DNA of 55,447 nt. Origin: Caulobacteraceae bacterium (GTDB lineage Bacteria; Pseudomonadota; Alphaproteobacteria; Caulobacterales; Caulobacteraceae). The notes beneath the pieces were generated by a model that made no database searches, was not told the DNA's origin, and was given only the letters and a program-made list of their open reading frames with translations. The stretch spans positions 1 through 55,447 of the forward strand of contig JARLIQ010000024.1 in the NCBI GenBank assembly GCA_031291645.1, read 5' to 3'. This document shows positions 1 through 7,958 of the stretch, in pieces (within the stretch, counting starts at the first letter, position 1; every line of letters starts with the position of its first letter). The translations under genes were made by a program, and so were the position numbers.

Positions 1-755
1 CTCTGGCCGGCCGAGGCGAACAGCTTCTGCAGGTAGCGTGGCGAGATGCCGTCCTCGTTGGCCACCTGGCCGAGGGTCAGGTCCGGGTCGGACAGCAGGG
101 TCTCGATGGTCTGGCAGATGCGGTGCAGGTGGGCGGCGCGGGCCGCCCCCGCCCCGCCGAGGGCCGCGGGCGAGCCCTCGGCCGAAAGGCTGGCGACCAG
201 GAACTCGGTCAGGGCCAGCTCCACCGGGCGCAGCTGGTCGGAGGTCAGCTCGTCCAGGGTGTCGGCGGTGGCGCGCAGAAGGCCCGAGAAGACGTGGCCC
301 AGCCCGCTGCGGCCCGGGATGCGGTCGACCTTGAGCGACAGGGGCGCGATCAGCCGGTGGTCCAGCGCCACCCGGGGCGCGGTGATGAACAGCAGGCGGA
401 AGCGGCTGGCCAGCCTGAGGGCGGCGTTGACGCCGGTCGGGCCATAGACGATGTCGCCCGGCTCGAGCGCGGTCGTCGTGCGGCCGTCGGATAGGCTCGC
501 CTCGCCCTGCAGCAGGACCACCAGCCAGACGGCGGCCGGCTGGTTCGGGTTGCGGCCGGAAATCTCCTGCGGGCTCGCCTGGACCACGGCGAACTCCATG
601 CCCAGCGGCGAGACCAGGCAGGACACCGCGCCGTGGAACGGTTCGGCCTCGGGCGTCTCGATCAGCGGCAGGCGCAGCTTCGCCATCGCCTCGCGCCAGG
701 CCTGCCGCCGCTCGGCGCGGGGGTGGCTGTCGGTCGAGAACTGCCAGGCCTTCAT
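1..755 (-). CDS. AraC-family transcriptional regulator (3' end outside window)
   Basis: This is an open frame on the minus strand from an ATG at 753-755 to the window edge, so about 251 residues of the N-terminal part are visible and the end is missing. Residues about 1-190 form an AraC-binding-like ligand domain, with a cupin-like stretch around EPGDIVYGP. From about residue 215 an AraC/XylS helix-turn-helix begins (TIETLLSDPDLTLGQVA, then DGISPRYLQKLFASAG), and the second helix-turn-helix lies beyond the edge. The family controls catabolic and stress genes as single-component sensors. It lies downstream of, and on the same strand as, the extradiol dioxygenase and Rieske oxygenase with a 77 bp gap. 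It may regulate them; that is inference. Confidence 0.85.
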   Translation of the reverse strand, partial: MKAWQFSTDSHPRAERRQAWREAMAKLRLPLIETPEAEPFHGAVSCLVSPLGMEFAVVQASPQEISGRNPNQPAAVWLVVLLQGEASLSDGRTTTALEPGDIVYGPTGVNAALRLASRFRLLFITAPRVALDHRLIAPLSLKVDRIPGRSGLGHVFSGLLRATADTLDELTSDQLRPVELALTEFLVASLSAEGSPAALGGAGAARAAHLHRICQTIETLLSDPDLTLGQVANEDGISPRYLQKLFASAGQ

Positions 756-832
756 GGCTTCTGGCGATGACGATTTGGGCTCGGGCCGGTTCGGCGCCAG
801 GCGATTCAGGATTTCAGCTTCCCATTCGGCGA

Positions 833-1654
833 TCAGGCCGCGTCACGCGCGGCGGCGCCGACATCCTCCAACACCACGCTCGTCATGCCAAGTGAGCCGT
901 ATTCGATGCGGTCGTTGACGAACCGGACCGCGTCGCCGGGCCCGCGGGCCCCCAGGATGTACAGCAGCGGCCAGAGGTGCTCGGGCGTCGGCGCGGAGAG
1001 CTCGGCGTCGCGGCCCAGGCGCGCGAAGTCGATCACCCGCTGCGGCTCGTCCTTGGCTATGGCGTCGCGTATCTCGTCGTTGAACCGGGCGGCCCAGTCG
1101 AAGGCCGGCCCCATCTGTGCGTTCCAGGTCATGGTCCGCAGGTTGTGGACGATGTTGCCCGTGCCCATGATCAGCACGCCCTCGTCGCGCAGTGGCGCGA
1201 GCCGCCGGCCGATGTCGAACCGCTCGGCGGGGCTGAGGGTCACGTCCAGGCCGAGCTGGACCACCGGGATGTCGGCCTTGGGGAAGGCCTTGACCAGCAC
1301 CGACCACGTGCCGTGGTCCAGGCCCCATTCGCCCTGGTCCATCGCCACCGGCCTCGGGGCCAGGAGATCGGCCACGCGCTGGGCCAGCGCCGGATCGCCG
1401 GGCGCGGGATACTGCATGTCGAACAGCGCCTTGGGGAAGGACGCGCCGAAGTCGTGGATGGTCTTCGGCCGCGCCATCGCCGTCACCGCGGTCGCGCGCG
1501 TCTCCCAGTGGGCGGAGACCGCCAGGATGGCCTTGGGCGCCGGAACGCCGGCGCCGATCTCGCCCCAGGCGCGGCTGGTCTGGTTGGTCTCCAGCGCGAC
1601 CATCGGGCTGCCGTGGCCGAAGAAGACGACCGGCATGCGGGAAGACGTCGTCAT
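833..1654 (-). CDS. Class III extradiol dioxygenase, DODA/YgiD type
   Basis: This 273-residue protein belongs to the LigB-like 4,5-DOPA extradiol dioxygenase family, which opens catechol rings using a non-haem metal. Visible landmarks are FGHGSP (His14), SAHWET (His49), HDFGASFP (His67) and LDHGTW, which carry the expected His ligands, and the length is normal for the family. I chose the ATG at 1652-1654 because the family N-terminus (MPVVFFGHGSP) begins just after it; a longer reading frame to 1708 runs into the upstream gene. It starts 4 bp after the stop of the Rieske oxygenase, so the two are surely co-transcribed. Inferred role: cleavage of a dihydroxylated aromatic made by or related to the neighbour's reaction. 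The substrate cannot be read from sequence. Confidence 0.9.
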   Translation of the reverse strand: MTTSSRMPVVFFGHGSPMVALETNQTSRAWGEIGAGVPAPKAILAVSAHWETRATAVTAMARPKTIHDFGASFPKALFDMQYPAPGDPALAQRVADLLAPRPVAMDQGEWGLDHGTWSVLVKAFPKADIPVVQLGLDVTLSPAERFDIGRRLAPLRDEGVLIMGTGNIVHNLRTMTWNAQMGPAFDWAARFNDEIRDAIAKDEPQRVIDFARLGRDAELSAPTPEHLWPLLYILGARGPGDAVRFVNDRIEYGSLGMTSVVLEDVGAAARDAA

Positions 1655-1658
1655 CGGA

Positions 1659-2867
1659 TCAGGCCGCCCGCACCGGCGCCACGACCGCGGCCTTGGGCTT
1701 TTGGCCATCCCAGGCCTGGCGGTAGCGGGTGACCAGCCAATGGTTGAACTGGCCCTGCGCGCCTTCCTGCCAGGAGTAGCGGCCGCGGATGGCGAAGCGC
1801 GAGCGCAGGCCGACCTGCACCAGGCTGTCGACGTGCATGTCCTGGGCGATGATCTTGCTGGCGCTGGTCATGATCATCTCGAGCCGGTGTTCGAACGCCG
1901 GGTCCTCCATGGCGCCCGGGGCGACCAGCACGCCGGTGTCCTGCTCCATGGTCTCGGGGCCGGTCGCGCGCAGGATCAGGTAGATCACCAGGTCGCTGCT
2001 CAGCACCAGCGACAGGGTCGGCGGCACGTTGGCGAAGGTGACCCGGTTGCGGTCGGTCTCGGTCAGGTTCGGGAAGACCGGCAGCACCGCCTTCTGGGTC
2101 GGGTTGAAGCTGGGGTCCGGGTGCAGGGCGCCGTTGAAGCGCAGGAAGCCCGCGTCCTTGGGGTCGGCGTCCGGGAAGACGGCCAGTTCGCTGGGGATGA
2201 AGTCGTGCAGCGGCCCCTGGTGCAGCTTGGAGGCGTGGTAGCCGTCGTTGTTGTTCTCGAACATCACCTTCCAGTTCCAGGCGAACTGGCCGGTCATCGG
2301 CGGCGGGCCTTCGGCGTTGGCGATGTCGTAGCCGGCGATGGCGTCGGCGACCTTGACCAGCCGCGGCGCCAGCGGGGCGGCGTCCTGGTCGAAGTTGATG
2401 AAGATGAAGCCCATCCAGATCTCGACCTTGAACTCCGGCAGGCGGACGTTCTTCTTGTCGAAATCGCAGGTCCGCTCCATCGCCGGCGCATTCACCAGGT
2501 GGCCGTCCAGGCCATAGACCCAGTGGTGGTAGGGGCAGACGAAGCCGCGGGTGTTGCCCTTGCCCTCCGCGACCAGCATGGCGCGGTGCTGGCAGACCGA
2601 GGACATGGCCCGGATCACCCCGTCGCGGGCGCGGGCCACCACGATCGGCTCGCCGATGATCTGGGTGGTGAAGTAGTCGCCGGGCTCCTTCACCCACTCG
2701 GCGCGGCCCACGCAGAGCCATTCGTGGTTGAACAGGGCTTCCTTCTCGAACTCGTAGAAGCCGGCGTCGGTGTAGCAGGCGGGCGGCAGGGTCTCGGCCG
2801 CCTCAAGCCCGAGGACGGACGTGTCCAGGCTGTCGAAGAAGGCGTCCGTCAGGATTTCGGCGGGCAT
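1659..2867 (-). CDS. Rieske aromatic ring-hydroxylating oxygenase, alpha subunit
   Basis: This 402-residue protein has an N-terminal Rieske [2Fe-2S] domain with ligands Cys92, His94, Cys111 and His114 (CQHR and CPYHHW) and a catalytic domain with mononuclear iron ligands His211 and His216 in NNNDGYHASKLH. The architecture matches ring-hydroxylating dioxygenase and related demethylase alpha subunits that insert oxygen into aromatic or quaternary-amine substrates. No beta subunit, ferredoxin or reductase is nearby, so electrons must come from elsewhere. Of two ATGs (2874-2876 and 2865-2867) the second is preferred, because GAGG lies about 9 bases upstream of it, while for the first it directly abuts the start. 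It is the first gene of an operon with the extradiol dioxygenase, 4 bp apart. Confidence 0.9.
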   Translation of the reverse strand: MPAEILTDAFFDSLDTSVLGLEAAETLPPACYTDAGFYEFEKEALFNHEWLCVGRAEWVKEPGDYFTTQIIGEPIVVARARDGVIRAMSSVCQHRAMLVAEGKGNTRGFVCPYHHWVYGLDGHLVNAPAMERTCDFDKKNVRLPEFKVEIWMGFIFINFDQDAAPLAPRLVKVADAIAGYDIANAEGPPPMTGQFAWNWKVMFENNNDGYHASKLHQGPLHDFIPSELAVFPDADPKDAGFLRFNGALHPDPSFNPTQKAVLPVFPNLTETDRNRVTFANVPPTLSLVLSSDLVIYLILRATGPETMEQDTGVLVAPGAMEDPAFEHRLEMIMTSASKIIAQDMHVDSLVQVGLRSRFAIRGRYSWQEGAQGQFNHWLVTRYRQAWDGQKPKAAVVAPVRAA

Positions 2868-3040
2868 GGCGATCATCCTCGATCACTAGATCGGCTGGAG
2901 CGAAAGGTTGGATTGAGGCTAATCTCGATCAACTCGGGCCGTCTTGCTTTAGCGCGCACCAACAGTTGCCTAGCGACTGGCGGCCCGTGCGAACGCCGCA
3001 TCCGCAGGCGCCGTTGATTTCGCGGAAGGCGTTGGCTGGC

Positions 3041-3139
3041 TCAGCCGGCCAGGACCCGCCAGGCCAGGCCCAGTATGACGCCGCTGATAAGCAGACACAC
3101 GCCCGCCACCACCGCGGCGGTCGCGTTCAGCCTCGACAT
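3041..3139 (-). CDS. Possible small single-pass membrane protein (32 aa)
   Basis: This short frame starts at the ATG at 3137-3139, with GGAGGA about 10 bases upstream. It encodes MSRLNATAAV followed by a hydrophobic segment of about 20 residues (VVAGVCLLISGVILGLAW) and a short basic tail. The pattern fits a small inner-membrane protein or stress peptide. It stands alone between the Rieske operon and the CadC-like regulator, both on the same strand. An in-frame upstream ATG at 3191-3193 would add 18 polar and basic residues. I recognise no family. The good ribosome-binding site and clean hydrophobic helix argue for it; chance in GC-rich DNA argues against. Confidence 0.35.
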   Translation of the reverse strand: MSRLNATAAVVAGVCLLISGVILGLAWRVLAG

Positions 3140-3318
3140 GGCGACGCATTCCTCCGCGGAACGCACACGCCTTACGCCACCTGCGATCCTCATGGTCCGC
3201 CTCTCCGATCGGGGGACTTCGGACGAAAGTCTGTGCCCAGGCGGGACGGCGGTCAAGCGTCCGTCTGAGGCGCTCCCCGCGCGATATGGACACCTGTCCG
3301 GATGGCCGGCGAAGGGCC

Positions 3319-5412
3319 TCAGCCGCGCTTGAGCCGCAGCAGTTCGATGTCCGTGTCGTCGCTGCGCGCGGCGGCGTAGACGATGGCGCCGGTGCGGGGA
3401 TCGACAGCGAATCCGTCGTCGAAGGCGTAGCGCGGCGCGGCGGCCAGCAGCCTGGCCGGACCGCCGGCGATCGGCTGGCTCATGATGTGCGGCGGATCGC
3501 CGAACGGGTCGTCCACATAGGCGATGGAATCGCCGGCCACGGTCCACTGGTTGGAGAAGGCCGGGCGCGGCAGGTCGGTGATGCGGCGCGGCGTCCCGTC
3601 GATCCGCCAGACCCCCGGCGCATCCGTACGCACGCCGTAGAGCGCCCCGTCCCTGGCCTGGACGCTGAGCCAGCCGGGGCCCGAGACGGGCGTCAGCCGG
3701 TCGGGGTGGTCGAGGTCGGCGCGCCACACCCGCCAGCCGCGCTCGTCGCGCCCGGCGAAGATCACCGCCCGGCCGTCGGCGCTCCAGGTCGGCACGCTGA
3801 TCTCGCTGCCCGCGAAGGGCGCGGAGGCGACGTCCTCGCCGGCGATGCTGACGACGCGGATGACGAAGCGGCCGCCCGAGCCGATCGGGAAGGCCAGCCG
3901 CGTTCCGTCCGGCGAGAAGCTCGGGCCGTCCAGATAGGCGCCCGGCGGGGTGCGGATCAGCTCGCGCATCGCCTCCCCCGGCCGCTGGATCCAGATCCCG
4001 GCCTCCCCTGCGCGCAGGGCGACCATCGCCAGCGTCCCGTCCGGCCCGAAGGCCGGCGCGCCGTCCACCGCCTTGGCCGGGTCCAGGATCTGCGGCTCGC
4101 CGCCCGGCGTCTTGGGCGGCGAAGCCAGGTTGAACACCTCGGTGTTGACCTCGACGGCGACCATCCCCTTCGGCCCGGTCGCGACCCGGCCCATCTGCAG
4201 CGGGCCGGACATCAGGTGGGTGGGCCGCCCGCCATTGGCCGGAAAGGCCCAGATCACGTTGTCGCCGTCGACCCGCCCGGACAACAGCACGGATCGGGAA
4301 TCTGCCGTCCAGCCGCCGGGACTGAGATCCGGGTCCTTGGCGATCACCCGCTCGTGGCCGGACGCCAGGTCGCGGATCACCATCGGGCTGACGAGCTCGG
4401 TCAGGGTCCGCTCGAAGCTCATCATCCGGCCGTTCGGCGACAGGCCGATGGAGTGGTCGCCGAGGCTGCCCGCCGGCGGGTGGGTCACGTCGGCCCGCCG
4501 GCCGGTGGCCAGGTCCAGGCTGACGATCCGGTCGCTCGCCTCCGGCCCCGGGCGGTCGATGAAGAACAGGGTCTCGCCCGCGTGCGCCCAGATCACCTGC
4601 GAGCGCTCGTCGGTCTGGCAACGGCCGACCTCGCGGGCCGAGCCGGCCGGCGCGGGCGTGACCATGATCCGGCAGGGCTGGCCAGGCTGGCTGAGCACAT
4701 AGGCGACGCGCCCGCCATCGGGCGACCAGGTCGGCGAGATATGGTCGCCCGGCTCGTCGGTCAGCCTGACCGGCTCGCCGCCGGCCAAGGCGCGCAGGAA
4801 GATCTGGCGGGTCAGGACGTCGGGTCCGGCCGAATAGGCGATCATCCGCCCGTCCGGCGAGATGGCGGGGTGCCGCTCGATCAGCGGCGTGGCGATCAGC
4901 ATCCGGGCGCTGGCCACCGTCCACAGCCGGGGTCCGAGCATGGTCCTGGCCAGAAAGCCGCCGCCGACCGCTCCGATCAGCACCGCCAGCACCCCAGCCG
5001 ACCATGACAGCGCCAGCCGCCGCCGTTCCGCCGCCCGCGCCGCCGACGGCCGGGCCGAGGCGCCGGCCAGCCGGTATCCCACCCGCGCGACCGTATCGAT
5101 GACCAGGGCGTCCTCGCCGAGCGCGGCGGCGAGCTTGCGCAACTGGCCGATGCAGCGGTTGATCGCGTCCTCGCCGACGATGCGGCCACGCCAGCACAGG
5201 GCGACCAACTCGTCGCGCGAGACCACCTGGCCGGGACGGCGCGCCAGGGCCACCAGCACCTGCATCACGCGCGGCTCCAGCGTCTCGTGGCGCTCGCCCA
5301 GCCGAACCTCGCGCTCGGACGGACGCACCAGCACGGAACCGAGCGAAAAATCGGGCTCGCGGGCCAGATCGATCGGCTTCAACGCCTCTTGCGGGCCTCC
5401 GATCTCATTCAT
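3319..5412 (-). CDS. CadC-like transmembrane regulator: winged helix, TM, TolB-type propeller
   Basis: This 697-residue protein starts with an OmpR/PhoB-type winged helix at about residues 22-117 (LEPRVMQVLVALARRPGQVV; VIDTVARVGYRLAG). A basic linker and one transmembrane helix (about 133-156) follow. The long C-terminus has repeated WSPDGGRVAY, LSPNGRMMSF and FGPDGTLAMV motifs typical of TolB/WD40-like beta-propellers. The layout matches CadC/ToxR-like one-component regulators whose periplasmic propeller senses a signal or protein partner. The start at 5410-5412 is chosen because the family N-terminus begins there; the frame stays open to 5544 but that part looks like non-coding upstream sequence. 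It is divergent from the TetR gene at 5750. The target genes are unknown. Confidence 0.85.
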   Translation of the reverse strand: MNEIGGPQEALKPIDLAREPDFSLGSVLVRPSEREVRLGERHETLEPRVMQVLVALARRPGQVVSRDELVALCWRGRIVGEDAINRCIGQLRKLAAALGEDALVIDTVARVGYRLAGASARPSAARAAERRRLALSWSAGVLAVLIGAVGGGFLARTMLGPRLWTVASARMLIATPLIERHPAISPDGRMIAYSAGPDVLTRQIFLRALAGGEPVRLTDEPGDHISPTWSPDGGRVAYVLSQPGQPCRIMVTPAPAGSAREVGRCQTDERSQVIWAHAGETLFFIDRPGPEASDRIVSLDLATGRRADVTHPPAGSLGDHSIGLSPNGRMMSFERTLTELVSPMVIRDLASGHERVIAKDPDLSPGGWTADSRSVLLSGRVDGDNVIWAFPANGGRPTHLMSGPLQMGRVATGPKGMVAVEVNTEVFNLASPPKTPGGEPQILDPAKAVDGAPAFGPDGTLAMVALRAGEAGIWIQRPGEAMRELIRTPPGAYLDGPSFSPDGTRLAFPIGSGGRFVIRVVSIAGEDVASAPFAGSEISVPTWSADGRAVIFAGRDERGWRVWRADLDHPDRLTPVSGPGWLSVQARDGALYGVRTDAPGVWRIDGTPRRITDLPRPAFSNQWTVAGDSIAYVDDPFGDPPHIMSQPIAGGPARLLAAAPRYAFDDGFAVDPRTGAIVYAAARSDDTDIELLRLKRG

Positions 5413-5749
5413 CGGCGATTCATCGGCAAAATCTCGCCGTCCGGGTCTTTCGGCCGAGCCCGTGAGATCGTGAAATGGCGCGCGTCGACTGAGATTCCCG
5501 CGCCGGCGGGAAACGTCGGGGAAAGTTCGCCATGCCTCGCTCACGGCCGCCGATGGCGGCCGCCGTCAAATGCGTCTCGAAGACCGGGGCCGCGGGTTCG
5601 GGCGCCATCACGCTCGCGCTCTTGCGCGCCGATCCCGATCGACCGCGCACAACCGGAGCGAGTATGCCGCAACCCAACTCGCGGCAAGTCGGGGGGCGTA
5701 GCGGCGGGCGCGGCGGCGTAGCGTCCAGGTCAGAGACGAGAGGCGCGCC
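5413..5749. promoter_or_regulatory. Divergent promoter region with two perfect inverted repeats
   Basis: This 337 bp stretch separates the CadC-like regulator (minus) from the TetR gene (plus). I see no credible gene in it. It holds two perfect inverted repeats: TTCCCGC-GCCG-GCGGGAA at 5495-5512 and CGGCCGCC-GAT-GGCGGCCG at 5544-5562. Both lie between the divergent starts and could be operator sites, though GC-rich palindromes also arise by chance. Confidence 0.4.
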
Positions 5750-6361
5750 ATGAGCAACACCCAGCAGACGATCGAGAAGCTCGTCGCCACGGCCGGCGAG
5801 GAGTTCCGCCGCTATGGCTATGGCGGGACGGACGTCAACCGGATCGCCCGGCGTTCGGGCATGGCCCCGACCACCTTCTACCGCTGCTTCAAGGACAAGC
5901 TGGACATCTTCCTGGCCGTCTATCAGGCCTGGGCCGCGCGCGAGAAGCTGTTGATGCGCGTACTGATGACGCTGCAGGCGGAGGACGGCGAGCTGGTGGA
6001 GGCCTGCGTCAAGCACCACCGCGACCACCTGCCGTTCCGCCGCAGCGTGCGCCAACTCGGCTACGACGAGCCGCGGGTGCGCCAGGCGCGGGCGCAGACC
6101 CGGCTGGAGACCATCGCCGAGATCCGCGCCTGGCGCGGCGACCGGGTGGCGGACGACGGGCGCATGGCCTCGGACCTGATCCAGCTCGAGCGGCTGAGCG
6201 AGGCGCTGGCCGAGGGCGAGTTCGCCGACATGGGCCTGGACGACGCGCAGGCCCGGCGCGACCTGGCCGCGGTCCTGCGGCGCTTCAGGCCCGCGGCGAC
6301 GCGCAAGGCGGTCGTTCCGCAGAACGACGCGCTTCCGGCCGAAGCGGCGCTCTCGGCCTGA
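5750..6361 (+). CDS. TetR/AcrR-family transcriptional regulator
   Basis: This 203-residue protein has an N-terminal TetR helix-turn-helix at about residues 8-53 (TAGEEFRRYGYGGTDVNRIARRSGMAPTTFYRCFKDK, with the typical TTFYxxFxxK ending) and an all-helical C-terminal ligand domain with no recognisable specificity. The length is typical. The start follows a GAGAGG-like site. It is divergent from the propeller regulator and 256 bp upstream of the thiolase on the same strand, so control of the thiolase or of its own promoter are both possible. The effector is unknown. Confidence 0.88.
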   Translation: MSNTQQTIEKLVATAGEEFRRYGYGGTDVNRIARRSGMAPTTFYRCFKDKLDIFLAVYQAWAAREKLLMRVLMTLQAEDGELVEACVKHHRDHLPFRRSVRQLGYDEPRVRQARAQTRLETIAEIRAWRGDRVADDGRMASDLIQLERLSEALAEGEFADMGLDDAQARRDLAAVLRRFRPAATRKAVVPQNDALPAEAALSA

Positions 6362-6617
6362 CCGGACGGCGCAGCCAACCCCCATTCCGCCCTCTTCCCC
6401 CGATCTCGATGCGCACGCCGCCGAGAGGCGCGTCACCCGGTCTATCTGGCTGCTCCTGCGTGGCATTTCCAGGGCCTGGGCGGGTGAAGCCCCACCAAAT
6501 CGGGCGGGCGGGTCAGTCGGCCTACGGACGATCCAGCCGCTGCCGCGCGGACAGGCGCTTGGGCGCCCGCCGATTTTGCTCTAACAGACGCCCCAACCCA
6601 GAACCGTGGAGGATGTC

Positions 6618-7817
6618 ATGACCCGCAGAGCCGCCATTGTCGCGCCCGTCAGAACCGGCGTCGGCAAGTTCCTCGGTGCGCTGCAGGGCGTGCCGGTCGA
6701 GAGCCTGGCCGCCGAGGTGGTCAAGGCGGTGGTCGAGCGCAGCGGCGTCGATCCGGCGCGGATCGAGGACGTGGTCTTCGCCCAGAGCTACATGAACGGC
6801 GAGACGCCCTGCACCGGACGCTGGGCCGCGCTGCAGGCGGGCCTGCCGATCGAGGTGCCCGGGCTGCAGCTCGACCGGCGCTGCGGCGGCGGCCTCCAGG
6901 CCGTGGCGACCGCGGCGATGATGGTGCAGACCGGCGCGGCGGACGTGGTCATCGCCGGCGGCGTGGAGAGCATGAGCCGGGTCGAATACTACACCACCGA
7001 CATGCGCACCGGCGCGCGAGCCGGCTCGGTCACCCTGCACGACCGCCTGGAGCGCGGGCGCGAGCGCAGCCAGCCGGTCGAGCGCTTCGGCCACATCAGC
7101 GGCATGATCGAGACCGCCGAGAACCTGGCGCGCGAATACCAGATCAGCCGCGAGGACGCCGACGCCTTCTCGGCCGAGAGCCATCGCCGGGCCACCGCCG
7201 CCTGGGCCGAGGGCCGCTTCGCCGACGAACTGGTCCCGGTGACGATCCCGCAGCGCAAGGGCGATCCGGTGGTGTTCGCCAGCGACGAAGGGGTGCGGTC
7301 CGACGCGACCGCCGCCTCGCTCGGCGCCCTGCGGCCGATCATGAAGAACGGGGTGGTGACCGCCGGCAACGCCAGCCAGCAGAACGACGCGGCCGCGGCC
7401 TGCCTGGTCGTCGCCGAGGACAAGCTGGAGGAACTGGGCCTGGAGCCGCTGGGCTTCATGGTCGGCTGGGCCGCGGCGGGCTGCGAGCCGGGCCTGATGG
7501 GCATCGGCCCGGTGCCGGCCGTCGCGCGCCTGTTCGCCCGCACGGGCCTGTCGTGGAACGACATCGACCTTGTGGAGCTGAACGAGGCCTTCGCCTGCCA
7601 GGTGCTGGCGGTGCTGAAGGGCTGGGGCTGGGACGACCGCGAGCGGCTGAACGTCAACGGCTCGGGCATCTCGCTCGGCCACCCCATCGCCGCGACCGGG
7701 GGACGCATCCTGGCCACCCTGCTGCGCGAGATGCAGCGGCGCAACGCCCGCTACGGCCTGGAGACCATGTGCGTGGGCGGCGGCCAGGGCGTGGCGGCGA
7801 TCTTCGAGCGGGCCTGA
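6618..7817 (+). CDS. Acetyl-CoA C-acyltransferase (thiolase)
   Basis: This 399-residue thiolase makes or cleaves 3-ketoacyl-CoA. Active-site residues are visible: nucleophile Cys89 in LDRRCGGGLQAV, His355 in ISLGHPIAATGG and Cys385 in MCVGGGQG, together with the NEAFA motif. The length is typical for the family. GGAGG lies 6 bases before the ATG at 6618; an in-frame GTG at 6606 lies too close to that site to be used. It stands alone between the TetR gene and the efflux pump, so it could act in beta-oxidation, acetoacetyl-CoA formation or catabolism of an aromatic-derived acyl-CoA. The degradative thiolase reaction is the safe reading. Confidence 0.93.
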   Translation: MTRRAAIVAPVRTGVGKFLGALQGVPVESLAAEVVKAVVERSGVDPARIEDVVFAQSYMNGETPCTGRWAALQAGLPIEVPGLQLDRRCGGGLQAVATAAMMVQTGAADVVIAGGVESMSRVEYYTTDMRTGARAGSVTLHDRLERGRERSQPVERFGHISGMIETAENLAREYQISREDADAFSAESHRRATAAWAEGRFADELVPVTIPQRKGDPVVFASDEGVRSDATAASLGALRPIMKNGVVTAGNASQQNDAAAACLVVAEDKLEELGLEPLGFMVGWAAAGCEPGLMGIGPVPAVARLFARTGLSWNDIDLVELNEAFACQVLAVLKGWGWDDRERLNVNGSGISLGHPIAATGGRILATLLREMQRRNARYGLETMCVGGGQGVAAIFERA

Positions 7818-7958
7818 CCGGCCGGAACAGACGTCCGTCCGCTGAAAAGCGGCCAACGCCGCCCCCCTCCCCTGCGTCACCCTATTGCGCCCGCGGCGCG
7901 GCGATGAAATGCACGGTTCGGGGGGACGGCCGGCAGGCGGTCGTACGGGCGCGAGACC

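Noticed and set aside
885-3017. Long plus-strand reading frame of 710 codons over the dioxygenase and Rieske genes
   Set aside because: It is antisense to two genes with clear motifs, and its translation is Arg/Gly/Val-rich low complexity without known domains. High GC makes such frames common.
3041-5197. Minus-strand frame of 718 codons over the propeller regulator
   Set aside because: It is out of phase with a gene that has a clear winged helix and propeller. Only its last 32 codons, after a good start site, are kept as a possible small gene.
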